The notes: generated from the letters alone by a model not told the origin. A stretch of DNA of 36,147 bases from a bacterium (GCA_024226315.1 JAAELT010000172.1:1-36147), one strand, 5' to 3'; shown: positions 1 to 7,570, numbered from the stretch's first letter. Made by a program: numbers and translations.

Positions 1-459
1 AACGAACGTCATGCCGCCGCCGTTGGAGAGTCCGTTGGCGTAGATCCTCGTCGGATCGACGTTGTAGGTCTTCTCCAAGGTGTCGATCAGGTCCGAGATG
101 AATCGAACGTCCTTCATGATGTTGGGCCCCAGACGCGTCACGCGCCAGGACTCGCCGAGCCCCGCCGGGTACACGACGATGAAACCGTGTTGCTCGGCCA
201 CCCGGTTCCAGCCGCTCAGGTCCCTCTGGAACGACGGCCAGATCCCCCCGCCGTGCAGGCTGACGACAAGGGGCACCGGCCGGGTGCCGTCGTAACTCTC
301 AGGCACGTAGAGCAGGTACTCCCGCTGCTCGCCCGAGGAGACGATCGAGGCGTTGTTGCGATTGTGGAGGTGGAAGTCGACGGCCTCAAAGAGGGCCACC
401 AGCGGCGGCAGGCTCAGGAAGAGAAAGACCGCGCCGAGGACTCGGGTCCTGCGCGTCAT
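1..459 (-). CDS. Esterase of the PHB-depolymerase/LpqC type, C-terminus cut by window edge
   Basis: The minus-strand reading frame starts at the ATG at 459 and is still open at base 1, so only the first 153 residues are visible. Residues 1-25 look like a signal peptide or membrane anchor. The frame then shows YLLYVPESYDG, a VSLHGGG oxyanion-hole type motif, and GLSNGGG, the GxSxG nucleophile elbow (Ser near residue 147). This order is typical of secreted alpha/beta-hydrolase esterases related to polyhydroxybutyrate depolymerase and feruloyl esterase. AGGAGA lies about 8 bases before the ATG. The gene starts 31 bases after the permease stop and is probably its operon partner. The Asp and His of the triad are outside the window, so the substrate is unknown. 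Confidence 0.85.
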   Translation of the reverse strand, partial: MTRRTRVLGAVFLFLSLPPLVALFEAVDFHLHNRNNASIVSSGEQREYLLYVPESYDGTRPVPLVVSLHGGGIWPSFQRDLSGWNRVAEQHGFIVVYPAGLGESWRVTRLGPNIMKDVRFISDLIDTLEKTYNVDPTRIYANGLSNGGGMTFV

Positions 460-490
460 CGCCTCGTCTCCTGCATGGAATCCATGGATT

Positions 491-2122
491 TCATTGGTGG
501 CGATTCCCCGAGAGCGCCAGCGGTGCCGCGGAAAGCCGCGCCAGGGGAACGGCCAGGATGGCGACGAGCAGCAGGAGAAAAGCGTGGAAGAGCACCGGCG
601 GCGCGAGCCATACGAGCAGGCTGTAGAGAGCAAACACGGCAACGCTCCAGGAGAACGCGCCGAGGACGAGCGTGCGGTCGCGGAGCAGGCGGTTGTCATG
701 GAGGCGCACGGCGATCCAGGCCGCGGCGGCGACCTTGAGGCAGACCAGGACCGCGAGGATCCAGGGAAAAGCCTGCCACAGCGCGCGGATCGCGCTGCCC
801 CTCCTGAGGACCCACGGCACGAGGACGACCAGGACGGTGAGCACCGACAGGTTGACGGAGACGCTCGCCTTGACCAACCAGGCGCGCCCGCTCAGGCCGA
901 GGTAGAGCCCCTGCACGAGTTGCTTCCACGTCGACGCCACCAGGGCCGCCAGTCCGAGCAGTCCGATCGCGACGGCACGGGGCGTCCCCACGGCCTCGGC
1001 GAGACGGCGCGAGGCGTCGAACACGGCCGGCCAGGTGTCCGAGAGCGTCAGCGCCAGCGCAGTGGTGAGGAGGACCAGCAGCCAGGTGGCCAGCGTGCTG
1101 CGGACGGTCGCCTCCACCTTGGCGCGGATCAGCGCTGCGTTGGTCAGCGGCCGCGTGGCGAGAAACGGCGTCAGCTCGTAGGCGTCCCTGCCACCCGGAT
1201 CGGAGCGGACGCTCGCGGCGACGAAGGTGGCCATGAAGGGCGGCGTGATGAGCACCGCGCCAAGGGTCTCGGAGATGAAGACCGTCGTGCCGTCGAAGAC
1301 GAAGAGCAACAACAGCTCGAACGGCAGCAGGATGCCGACGAGGATCGGCAGGGAACGGCCGTAGCGCCGCCACTCGAGCCACCCCTGGGCGTGGGCGGCG
1401 GAAGGCCAGTGCCGTTGCTCTGCGCTCCCCCGCTGCCGCCGGAGAGCCCGGGGCAGGACGTGCCGCCAGTCGGGTACGTCGCCGCGGCGACCGCGAACCA
1501 CGCCGAAACGGGCGACGAGATAGGCCAGGGGAAGTTGCGGTGCCAGGAGGGCCAGGATCACGTTTTCCGGGACCTCGAGCTCGATCGCCAGGATCCAGGA
1601 GAAACCGATCACGCTCAACCACGAGACGATGACGGCCACCCGCAGTCCCCGAAACGGGTACGGTATCCAGGTCAGCGCCTGCGTCCAGGCGATGAAGACC
1701 GCGGCGAGGAGCGCCGGCCAGAGCCACGGGATGTCGACGTCGGCCGGCCACAACGCGAGGGACCTCGTCACCAGCCACATGCCCGCCATCGCCACCGAGC
1801 CGTACAGCATCGGCCATCCCGCCAGGGCGGCGCTCGTCACCGGCAGGGTGAACATGCGGGCCGGGTACATCGATTCCCGCGCCGACAGGTCGCCGCCCAG
1901 GCCGAAGCTGAATATGGCCAGGAAATAGGTGACGGTCGCGCCGAGGGGCACGGGCACCGCAAGCGCGAACTGCCAGACCTCCTCCTGGGCGAGGCTCTGC
2001 CCCGATCCGAGGACGAGGAACCGGACCACGGCGAGGACGGCGAAGTAGAGCGCCAGGCCAGCCAATCCCCAGCGATGGCCGCGGCAGATCTCCCAGGCGA
2101 TGGCGGCGGCGGGCGAGCGCAT
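491..2122 (-). CDS. ABC-2-type transporter permease, about 12 membrane helices
   Basis: This 543-residue protein is almost entirely hydrophobic segments separated by short Arg-rich loops. Around twelve membrane helices can be picked out, with a longer charged loop near residues 210-250. No soluble domain is present. Together with the ATPase gene just upstream on the same strand it makes a complete exporter or membrane-remodelling ABC unit of the ABC-2 kind. The family is called from topology and context rather than from a diagnostic motif, and the substrate is not predictable. A 176-base gap separates it from the ATPase stop and is filled by an inverted repeat (see 2138-2289). That could lower permease expression relative to the ATPase. 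Confidence 0.75.
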   Translation of the reverse strand: MRSPAAAIAWEICRGHRWGLAGLALYFAVLAVVRFLVLGSGQSLAQEEVWQFALAVPVPLGATVTYFLAIFSFGLGGDLSARESMYPARMFTLPVTSAALAGWPMLYGSVAMAGMWLVTRSLALWPADVDIPWLWPALLAAVFIAWTQALTWIPYPFRGLRVAVIVSWLSVIGFSWILAIELEVPENVILALLAPQLPLAYLVARFGVVRGRRGDVPDWRHVLPRALRRQRGSAEQRHWPSAAHAQGWLEWRRYGRSLPILVGILLPFELLLLFVFDGTTVFISETLGAVLITPPFMATFVAASVRSDPGGRDAYELTPFLATRPLTNAALIRAKVEATVRSTLATWLLVLLTTALALTLSDTWPAVFDASRRLAEAVGTPRAVAIGLLGLAALVASTWKQLVQGLYLGLSGRAWLVKASVSVNLSVLTVLVVLVPWVLRRGSAIRALWQAFPWILAVLVCLKVAAAAWIAVRLHDNRLLRDRTLVLGAFSWSVAVFALYSLLVWLAPPVLFHAFLLLLVAILAVPLARLSAAPLALSGNRHQ

Positions 2123-2137
2123 GGCCTACTACGTCCG

Positions 2138-2289
2138 TTCGGAAGTTCGTGCCCACCTCGGGGATGCTCCGAGGATGGGCGGAGACTGTCTGAACGGGGG
2201 CGCGGGCGAGGCGGGGGGCGGCGGGAGGAGGGTGCGAGTTTCGCAGCCCACCCGCAGGAGCATTCCCGAGGTGAGAACGAACTTGTGAA
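2138..2289. repeat. MITE-like element with 33-bp imperfect terminal inverted repeats
   Basis: Bases 2138-2170 and 2257-2289 are reverse complements at 28 of 33 positions, with an 86-base GC-rich centre. The centre contains a smaller palindrome, TGCGA-GTT-TCGCA, at 2233-2245. The element starts 9 bases after the ATPase stop (read on the minus strand) and ends 15 bases before the permease start, so it fills the intercistronic gap. It could be a miniature inverted-repeat transposable element. As RNA it would fold into a long hairpin between the two cistrons. No target-site duplication was recognised. Confidence 0.65.
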
Positions 2290-2298
2290 ACACATGCA

Positions 2299-3063
2299 CT
2301 AGTCAGCCTCGTCCAGAGCCTCGCCGACGTGGGCGATAAAAGCTTCCTCGAGAGAGCCGTGCGATTCCCGGATGACGTCGAGCGGTGCGCTCAGCGCGAT
2401 GTGGCCGTCGCGGATCATCGTGACGTGGTCAGCGACCTCCTCCACCTCGTCCAGGAGGTGCGACGAGAAAAGGACCGTGCGCCCTTCGTCGGCGATGGTG
2501 CGCATGACGGCCCCGAGAATGTCGCGGCGGACGATGGGGTCGAGACCGGACGACGGCTCGTCGAGGACCAGCAACTCCGGGCGGTACGCCAGAGCGACGA
2601 GCAGCCCCGCCCGTGCCTTCTGCCCTTTCGAGAGCTTGCCGAGCTTCGCCGCGGGATCGAGGGTGAACTTCTGCCGCAGCTCCTCCGCATAGGCGTCGTC
2701 CCAGGCGGGATAGAACGCGCGCGTGTAGCGCATGAGCTGGTCAACGCTCATCCAGCCGGGAAGGTCGTTTTCCTCGGAAAGATAGCCGATCCGCGACAGG
2801 GCGGAGACGGGATCGGCGACCGGATCCAGGCCGAAGACACGCACCGAGCCGCTTTCCGCCCGCAGCAGCCCCAGAATGTGCTTTATGAAAGTCGTCTTGC
2901 CCGCTCCGTTGGCGCCGACGAGACCATGGACTCCGCCGCGTGTCACGGCGAGGCTCACCGAGTCGAGCGCCATCGTGGCGCCGAAGCGGCGCGTCAGCTC
3001 CGAGATGTCGATGACGGGATCACTCACGGGTGCCATCCTACGCTGCATGTACGTGTTCTGCAT
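2299..3063 (-). CDS. ABC transporter ATP-binding protein
   Basis: This is the ATPase subunit of an ABC-2-type transporter. In order it shows Walker A (GANGAGKTT), a Q-loop region (IGYLSEENDLP), a signature motif in the variant form LSKGQKAR, Walker B with the catalytic Glu and D-loop (LLVLDEPSSGLDP), and the H-loop (FSSHLLDE). It has a single nucleotide-binding domain of about 255 residues. The open frame runs up to 3129. I chose the ATG at 3063 because AGAG lies 8 bases before it; the ATG at 3036 (MAPVSD) is also possible and matches where homology to the family begins. It is probably co-transcribed with the permease downstream. Confidence 0.88.
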   Translation of the reverse strand: MQNTYMQRRMAPVSDPVIDISELTRRFGATMALDSVSLAVTRGGVHGLVGANGAGKTTFIKHILGLLRAESGSVRVFGLDPVADPVSALSRIGYLSEENDLPGWMSVDQLMRYTRAFYPAWDDAYAEELRQKFTLDPAAKLGKLSKGQKARAGLLVALAYRPELLVLDEPSSGLDPIVRRDILGAVMRTIADEGRTVLFSSHLLDEVEEVADHVTMIRDGHIALSAPLDVIRESHGSLEEAFIAHVGEALDEAD

Positions 3064-3094
3064 CTCAGATTCTCTTCGAGCCATGCTACGCGAC

Positions 3095-3270
3095 TCAGCT
3101 ATGTTCCTTTGAGATGAGCTCGCGCACAACCGGAGCTAGATCGTTCGGAACTTCTATGTATGTTCGCTTTGCGGGGTGCCCCTTTGCGGGGGCCTTCTCC
3201 GAGTTGCGCAAGGCGGTGGGGGTGACCGACGCCAAGACGCTCGCGTCAACCGTTTCTGAGCCTGCCGACA
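3095..3270 (-). CDS. Small basic hypothetical protein
   Basis: A 58-residue frame runs from the ATG at 3270, or 67 residues from a GTG at 3298. Its C-terminal half (KRTYIEVPNDLAPVVREL) looks like an ordered strand-helix segment; the N-terminal half is low in order-promoting residues. It ends 31 bases before the chosen ATPase start. It could be a small regulator or the antitoxin of a lost pair, but I do not recognise the family. No convincing partner toxin frame is present in 3299-3534. It may not be a real gene. Confidence 0.3.
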
Positions 3271-3534
3271 TATGTATGAATCTCGTCAGCAGTTTCACCC
3301 GCCTTCGTGGTGTCTGGCCTGGTGCTGTTCAACCGGCCGTTCCTGCTCGATTTCGAGAAGCGGTGTGGCAAGAGCTATGAGATCGAGAGATGCCAGGAGA
3401 CGATCTCGTCGTCCTCGACGGTGACCAGCAGTCTGGTGCCTCGAAAGCTCCGCCGCGAGATCGGAGCCCGTTTTCTCGTCTCTATATGGGTGAGGCATGC
3501 CACAGGTGTGCCTCGATCACCAAGCGAGACAGAA

Positions 3535-4626
3535 ATGGGTCGACCCGCACGCTTCATTCCAGAGAACAAGGACGGCGTCCTGGTGGAGGTCACCGTGCGC
3601 ACCATCGGCGCGCGAGCCCTGCTCACGCCTGGCCCGAATCCCCGTCGCTTCAACGAGATCGTCGCCGGAGTCATGGGCCGCGCCCTGGAAGTCTCGCCGC
3701 TAGAGCTGTGCGCTGCGGTCTGGGTCGCCAACCACGCGCACCTACTGCTGGTCGTTCACCATCAGCAGCAGCTCTCCCGCTTCATGCAGCACCTGTGCGC
3801 GAACATCTCGAAGGAGATCGGCGGGCGTGTCCGCAACTGGCGCGGCTGCTTCTGGGAACGCCGCTACGACGCCATCGTGGTGAGCGACGAGCCCGAGGCG
3901 CAGTGGGCGCGCCTGAAGTATTGCCTCGGCCACGGAGTCAAGGAAGGACTCGTCGAGAGCCCGCTCGATTGGCCGGGCGTCCACGCTGCTGGCTCACTCG
4001 TTCACGGCGAGCCGTTGGAGGGCACCTGGTGGAACCGCGGCAAGGAGTGGGCTGCACGCAACCGTGGGCTCGACTATGGCGTCTACGACTTCGCCACCAA
4101 GTACCTGGTGGGCTTCGCCCAGCTGCCGGCGTTCCGTCATCTGTCGTCGGAGGAGTATCGGCAGAAGATGGCCGAGCTGGTGTGGGAGATCGAGGCGGAG
4201 GGAACTGCAAAGCGCGACGGCAACCCTGTCGCCGGCGTCAAGAAGATCCTGAGCCAGAATCCCTACGAGCCGCCCACGCGGCGGACGAAGAGATCGCCGA
4301 AGCCACTCTTCCACGTGGCGTCGAAGCAGGCGCGAGACGACTTGAAGGCAGAGCTCGCGGCGTTCCTCGCCGAGTTCCGGATCGCGTCGGAGGCATTGCT
4401 GGGCGGCAACCTGAAAGCTGCCGCGTGGTTTCCTGAGGGCTGCTATCCACCGGCTTACCCGTTCCGTGGTCCGCCGCCGCCTCGCCGACCACCGTCGCCA
4501 CCGACGCGGGCCATCACGGTTCCGAAGTCGGGTGCGGTCGAGCGCGGCGAGATCCCGGTGGTCGAGGTCACTGCACAACTCTGGGGAGAAGCGGCAGAGC
4601 CACGCTGCCGCGGCCGGCCGCCGTGA
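3535..4626 (+). CDS. REP-associated tyrosine transposase-like (Y1_Tnp/RAYT) protein
   Basis: The enzyme would cut and join single-stranded DNA at hairpin sequences. Residues 66-73 (NHAHLLLV) carry the HUH-type His67-x-His69 metal motif. FWERRYDAIV follows near 107, then KYCLGHGVKEGLV at 128-140, which aligns with the usual 'YIxxNPVxAGLV' block; Tyr129 is the likely nucleophile. At 363 residues it is longer than most RAYTs. The extra C-terminal part (about 150-363) is basic and Pro-rich. The ATG at 3535 was chosen because homology starts just after it; the open frame extends upstream to 3307 without recognisable sequence. Small hairpins with a shared loop lie downstream (4809-4912, 6244-6290, 7063-7130) and are candidate substrates. 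The Asn-Pro of the usual motif is replaced by His-Gly. Confidence 0.75.
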   Translation: MGRPARFIPENKDGVLVEVTVRTIGARALLTPGPNPRRFNEIVAGVMGRALEVSPLELCAAVWVANHAHLLLVVHHQQQLSRFMQHLCANISKEIGGRVRNWRGCFWERRYDAIVVSDEPEAQWARLKYCLGHGVKEGLVESPLDWPGVHAAGSLVHGEPLEGTWWNRGKEWAARNRGLDYGVYDFATKYLVGFAQLPAFRHLSSEEYRQKMAELVWEIEAEGTAKRDGNPVAGVKKILSQNPYEPPTRRTKRSPKPLFHVASKQARDDLKAELAAFLAEFRIASEALLGGNLKAAAWFPEGCYPPAYPFRGPPPPRRPPSPPTRAITVPKSGAVERGEIPVVEVTAQLWGEAAEPRCRGRPP

Positions 4627-4808
4627 GTCTCTCGCTGTTCGCAGCGCCGTAGCGGCCGAAGACCGATTTCGTCCCGAGCGAGGCTCGGATTCAGGACAGC
4701 TGTATCCGCCAGGCGCCTGCAGAGGCACTGGAAGGCAAGAATCGTGTTGCCGGCGCCTTGCCGCGCCTCATTTCAGTGCGTAGAGAGGCGGCGACCACCG
4801 GACTGGAA

Positions 4809-4823
4809 GTCACAAGCTGTGAC
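4809..4823. repeat. Perfect 6-bp hairpin downstream of the transposase
   Basis: GTCACA and TGTGAC are separated by AGC. No T-run follows, so it is not a standard terminator. Its place after a Y1-type transposase suggests a structural end of the element, which is inference. Confidence 0.4.
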
Positions 4824-4867
4824 CCCCAGCCTCCCGACACCGCGCCAGCGGACCGGGAAGCCGTAAG

Positions 4868-4881
4868 TTGCTGCCAAGCAA
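4868..4881. repeat. Perfect 5-bp hairpin next to a REP-like unit
   Basis: TTGCT and AGCAA flank the loop GCCA. It lies 6 bases before the REP-like unit at 4888, so the two may form one element. Confidence 0.35.
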
Positions 4882-4887
4882 TAGCTT

Positions 4888-4912
4888 AGTCGTGTCTGGC
4901 ACCTGACTTTGG
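4888..4912 (+). repeat. REP-like imperfect palindrome, TCTGG orientation
   Basis: AGTC-GTG-TCTGG-CAC-CT-GACT can fold with outer AGTC/GACT and inner GTG/CAC pairs around a TCTGG loop, leaving a two-base bulge. The same 25-base unit recurs at 7106-7130 with one change in the bulge. A palindrome with a bulge and a fixed loop fits the REP class handled by RAYT proteins, one of which is encoded 300 bases upstream. Confidence 0.65.
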
Positions 4913-5058
4913 CGATCGGTCTCAGGATGCCAACTGCGTGGCGTGATGGGCCGGGATACGCTCGAGCGGCGGCCTGTTCGTTCATGTTGCGGCCCTGGTG
5001 CGACCGTTTGGTCTTGTAGATGGCGAGACGGAAATAGGCTGGCACGTGCCTGCCGATC

Positions 5059-6192
5059 CTACTGGCGGGTGACGTCGGCCCACGCTACACCGTTTGCGCC
5101 GGCGTACTCTCTCAACTGAGCGAAATAGGCGCGCTTCTCGACGTCGCCCAGCCAAAGAGCGTTGAACGCGTTCAGCATCAGACGCGTCATATCCGCCTCG
5201 GAATAGCCGCTCGCCTGCTGGAACAGGATCAGCATGTTGGTCAAATAGCCGCTCTCGAACTCCTCGGGATCGTCGGTGTTCAGGGAGACGCACACCCCGG
5301 CCTCGTCCAGCTTCTTGATCCGGTCGACGTCCTGCGGAGCCGGGTCGGTCGTGCGTTTGACCGGGCTGCCGGTCAGACACATGTCGCGCCGCGCCAGTTC
5401 CGTGACCAACCTGGGATCATCGACCGCGTTCAGACCGTGATCGATGCGGTCCATGCCGATGATCTCGAGCGACTGCCAGATGTGCTCGACCGAATCGCGC
5501 ACGTCCACGTCGTGATGCCCGGTAAGGTAGTAGCCCTCCTCCCGGGCGCGGGCGTAGACCTGGCGGAACTTGACCGGAGGGTTGCCGTATTCCGGCCCCG
5601 AGTCCATGCCGAGTCCGATGATCCTGTCCCGGAACGGCGCCGCCTGATCGAGCATTTCGAAGGCGCTGTCCACGCTGCGCTCGCGCTGTATGCACATGAT
5701 CAGATTGATCTCGATGCCGAGCTCCGCTTCGGCGTCTCGACGGCCCGCGTCGAGCCCTCCGAACATGTCCGAGAACGAGATTCCGCGCGAGGTATGGGCC
5801 TGGGGATCGAAGAACAGATCGGCGTAGACGACGTTGTTCTCTTTCAGCTTCGCGGCCAGACCATAGGTCGCGTCGTAGAAGTCCTGGCGGCTCTGCATGA
5901 CCTCCTGGGACTTGAAATGATGTTTCAGAAAACCCATCAATCCCGGCGGCCGGTCGGCCAGAGACCGCTCGACTTCTTCGGCGGTAGTGAAGTAATCCAG
6001 ACCATTCCGTTTCGCGATCGCGGCAATGGTCTCCGGGCTGAGCGAGCCCTCGAGATGCAGATGCAGCTCCGCTTTCGGCATGCCGGACAGAAAAACCCGC
6101 ATGTCGTCGTCCGTTTCGACCGGTCGAGGGCCGTGCGCTGCACAACCCGCGAGGGCCAGGCAGAGAGCCGCTGCGGCGGCCTTGCTCGTCAC
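5059..6192 (-). CDS. Adenosine/adenine deaminase family lipoprotein
   Basis: A metal-dependent purine deaminase of the COG1816 type, 377 residues. Residues 1-17 are a lipoprotein signal with lipobox LALAGC (Cys17), so the enzyme should be anchored outside the inner membrane. The zinc ligands HLH are at 44-46 (AELHLHLEGS). The usual HAGE motif reads HDVD at 227-230, with Asp230 where the catalytic Glu normally stands. DHG is at 251-253 and the metal Asp in SLNTDDP at 307-308. The start is a GTG at 6192 with AGGAT 6 bases before it. The gene is alone between inverted REP-like units. An exported deaminase suggests nucleoside scavenging, or action on modified adenines. The Glu-to-Asp change, if not subfamily-normal, would alter activity. 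Confidence 0.85.
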   Translation of the reverse strand: MTSKAAAAALCLALAGCAAHGPRPVETDDDMRVFLSGMPKAELHLHLEGSLSPETIAAIAKRNGLDYFTTAEEVERSLADRPPGLMGFLKHHFKSQEVMQSRQDFYDATYGLAAKLKENNVVYADLFFDPQAHTSRGISFSDMFGGLDAGRRDAEAELGIEINLIMCIQRERSVDSAFEMLDQAAPFRDRIIGLGMDSGPEYGNPPVKFRQVYARAREEGYYLTGHHDVDVRDSVEHIWQSLEIIGMDRIDHGLNAVDDPRLVTELARRDMCLTGSPVKRTTDPAPQDVDRIKKLDEAGVCVSLNTDDPEEFESGYLTNMLILFQQASGYSEADMTRLMLNAFNALWLGDVEKRAYFAQLREYAGANGVAWADVTRQ

Positions 6193-6243
6193 GGCCCGAT
6201 CCTACCAGTCCGACGACCCGGCGATTACGGGACCCCCGATCAG

Positions 6244-6290
6244 CGGTGCCAGACACCGTCTCTGAGGCGCCAGACACCGTCTCTGAGGCG
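6244..6290 (-). repeat. REP-like palindrome with a 21-bp unit repeated twice
   Basis: CGGTG-CCAGA-CACCG at 6244-6258 is a 5-bp hairpin whose loop is the complement of TCTGG at 4895-4899. Bases 6248-6268 are repeated exactly at 6269-6289. Relative to the unit at 4888 this copy is inverted, so the deaminase gene lies between opposed copies. Confidence 0.65.
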
Positions 6291-6656
6291 GGCTCACACC
6301 CTGCGACCAGTTGCCTACGCGGCCGAATGCCCATCCTTCCGGATAGCGGACGGCCTACCCGTTTGGAGGTTGATCCCGGTGAGATCCCGCGGTATGAAAG
6401 AGAGAAGTGAAGTGCGATCACGGGCGACCCCTTCGACTCCGCCGAGCTCCATCCCCTCAGCGCCGGACGGAACAAACCGTGTGGAGCAGGCAACACTGGG
6501 TGACGCCTCGAGGGTCGCGCCATGGGTCGCGAATCGTATCGTGAGGGGGGCTGGTCACCAGAGGGGCAACCGCCGGAAGGCATCGGACCGTCATCGGGAA
6601 CGCCAGGTGGAGAGAAGGCAGGATCTGACCCGCAGTGCCTCACGCAACCACCACGG

Positions 6657-6664
6657 AAAAGGAG
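6657..6664 (+). promoter_or_regulatory. Ribosome binding site deciding the start at 6672
   Basis: AAAAGGAG sits 7 bases before the ATG at 6672. No comparable site precedes the in-frame upstream start at 6522, so the longer 125-residue version is unlikely. Confidence 0.65.
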
Positions 6665-6671
6665 AACACAG

Positions 6672-6899
6672 ATGATTGTCGCCAACGCCTCGTCAGGATA
6701 CGCGGAGTTCTTCATCGGCGGTCAGACGAACCCGACCGGGCTCAAAGGAGGGTACTACGTCGAAGAAAGCGTCCCGGACGACATGCAGTACAGGGTGTCA
6801 CTGGCGCCAGATCGTACTGAGTATGCTGAAGTGAAGAGGGGCGACTGGCTCGTCGTATGGGACGGGAGCCAGTTCTTGCGCGCTCGTCCGCTGGGCTGA
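6672..6899 (+). CDS. 75-residue hypothetical protein
   Basis: The frame starts MIVANASSGY and is rich in Gly, Tyr, Trp and alternating hydrophobic residues, which suggests a small beta-rich fold; no signal peptide or membrane helix is present. A good ribosome site (AAAAGGAG at 6657-6664) supports translation. I do not recognise the family. It lies alone between two REP-like clusters and could be a cargo gene or an orphan. No partner gene is adjacent. Confidence 0.55.
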   Translation: MIVANASSGYAEFFIGGQTNPTGLKGGYYVEESVPDDMQYRVSLAPDRTEYAEVKRGDWLVVWDGSQFLRARPLG

Positions 6900-7062
6900 C
6901 GACGGCGAACCTCGACCCAACTGACGATCTCCAAGACAGCGACTCGCGGCCGCGGCGTCAGGCCACTGCCCTGCGACTGCCCGACGACCCGCGGCCCACT
7001 TCTGCGACGAGATCGACGCGCAGTCCGCCCGGAGGGTGGTGCTGGGCGGCATCACGCCCTCA

Positions 7063-7085
7063 GAAGCGGTGCCAGACACCGCTTC
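7063..7085 (-). repeat. REP-like hairpin, CCAGA orientation
   Basis: GAAGCGGTG and CACCGCTTC form a perfect 9-bp stem around the loop CCAGA. It is the best-preserved copy of the CCAGA-loop type also seen at 6244. Confidence 0.7.
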
Positions 7086-7105
7086 AGGAGTGCCAGTCTG
7101 TCCTT

Positions 7106-7130
7106 AGTCGTGTCTGGCACTTGACTTTGG
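7106..7130 (+). repeat. REP-like imperfect palindrome, TCTGG orientation
   Basis: This copy matches 4888-4912 at 24 of 25 bases. With the inverted copy at 7063-7085 it forms a head-to-head pair: 7069-7079 and 7110-7120 are perfect 11-bp reverse complements, a BIME-like layout. It abuts the first unit of the 40-bp array. Confidence 0.65.
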
Positions 7131-7570
7131 GGGGCGCATATTTGCGGATCGATGCCTCCGTCAGCCTGGCGGACCGCGGATTCGCGGATAGACGCCTCCC
7201 TCAGCCGGGCGGAGCGAATATTCGCGGATCGACGCCCCGCTGAGCCTGGCGGAGCGAGAATTCCGGGAAAGACGCCTCCGCCAGCCAGGGGGGCCGTCTT
7301 TCCGCGGCAAGACCCGCTGGTCAGCTGGATCAGCCGTCTTTCGCCGGAAAGACGCCCCGCCGGACTGGGCGGGGAGGCTTTTTCGAAAAACAGGCCCTGG
7401 ACCGGCCACGAAGGCGTCTTTCTGGAGAAAGAGTTGTTGCCTCTTTCGATAAGACGTCTTTCGCGAGATCGACGCCCTGACACAGTTGGGCCAGGGCTCC
7501 TTTCACCGAAAAGGCCGCCCTGCCCCGATTCCGACACACCGTTTCCCGGAGCGACAAGAGATGCGATTCT
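7131..7570. repeat. Array of about 11 degenerate 40-bp palindromic units
   Basis: Units start at 7131 and recur every 40 bases. The central GCGG/CCGG-like core stands at 7144, 7184, 7224, 7264, 7304 and 7344, with weaker cores at 7384, 7424 and 7464. The last two units (7491, 7531) are shifted by about 2. GACGCC follows at 7191, 7231, 7271, 7351 and 7471. TCAGCC-like blocks follow at 7161, 7201, 7241 and 7281. Sequence identity between units is low, but many keep a self-complementary core: GCGAAT/ATTCGC (7214-7225), CGTCTTTC/GAAAGACG (7335-7354), TTTTTC/GAAAAA (7379-7390). Second stems form between cores, such as CCCCGCC/GGCGGGG (7355-7374) and CTGGCGGA/TCCGCCAG (7246-7284). It is not a CRISPR array, and coding is unlikely. 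Confidence 0.8.

Larger units (their letters stand above)
4627..5058. other. Gene-free stretch with three small hairpins
   Basis: This 432-base stretch between the transposase and the deaminase holds no convincing gene. A 90-residue frame on the minus strand (4773-5045) runs straight through the hairpins and has no recognisable sequence. The stretch contains hairpins at 4809-4823 (GTCACA-AGC-TGTGAC), 4868-4881 (TTGCT-GCCA-AGCAA) and the REP-like unit at 4888-4912. It is likely the 3' flank of the transposase element. Confidence 0.6.
6193..6671. other. Gene-free stretch with REP-like repeats
   Basis: These 479 bases separate the deaminase from the small plus-strand gene at 6672. They hold the CCAGA-loop palindrome and 21-bp tandem repeat at 6244-6290. 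Beyond that I see only a weak promoter-like pair, TTGATC at 6370-6375 and TATGAA at 6393-6398 with a 17-base spacer. Open frames across it show no recognisable protein. Confidence 0.5.

Noticed and set aside
353..2302. 649-residue plus-strand frame opposite the ABC permease, and similar long antisense frames opposite the kelch, NRPS and receptor genes
   Set aside because: Composition is Arg/Gly/His/Gln-rich low complexity, typical of GC-rich antisense shadows.
3299..3534. A toxin-antitoxin remnant upstream of the transposase
   Set aside because: Short minus-strand frames exist, but none shows a PIN, RelE or AbrB motif.
7131..7570. CRISPR array
   Set aside because: No constant repeat alternates with unique spacers; all columns of the 40-bp unit drift, and no cas gene is present.
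7131..7570. TIGR-type tandem guide array or integron attC array
   Set aside because: TIGR arrays keep near-identical short repeats around spacers and come with a Nop-domain protein. I see neither, and no GTTRRRY-type core or integrase for attC.
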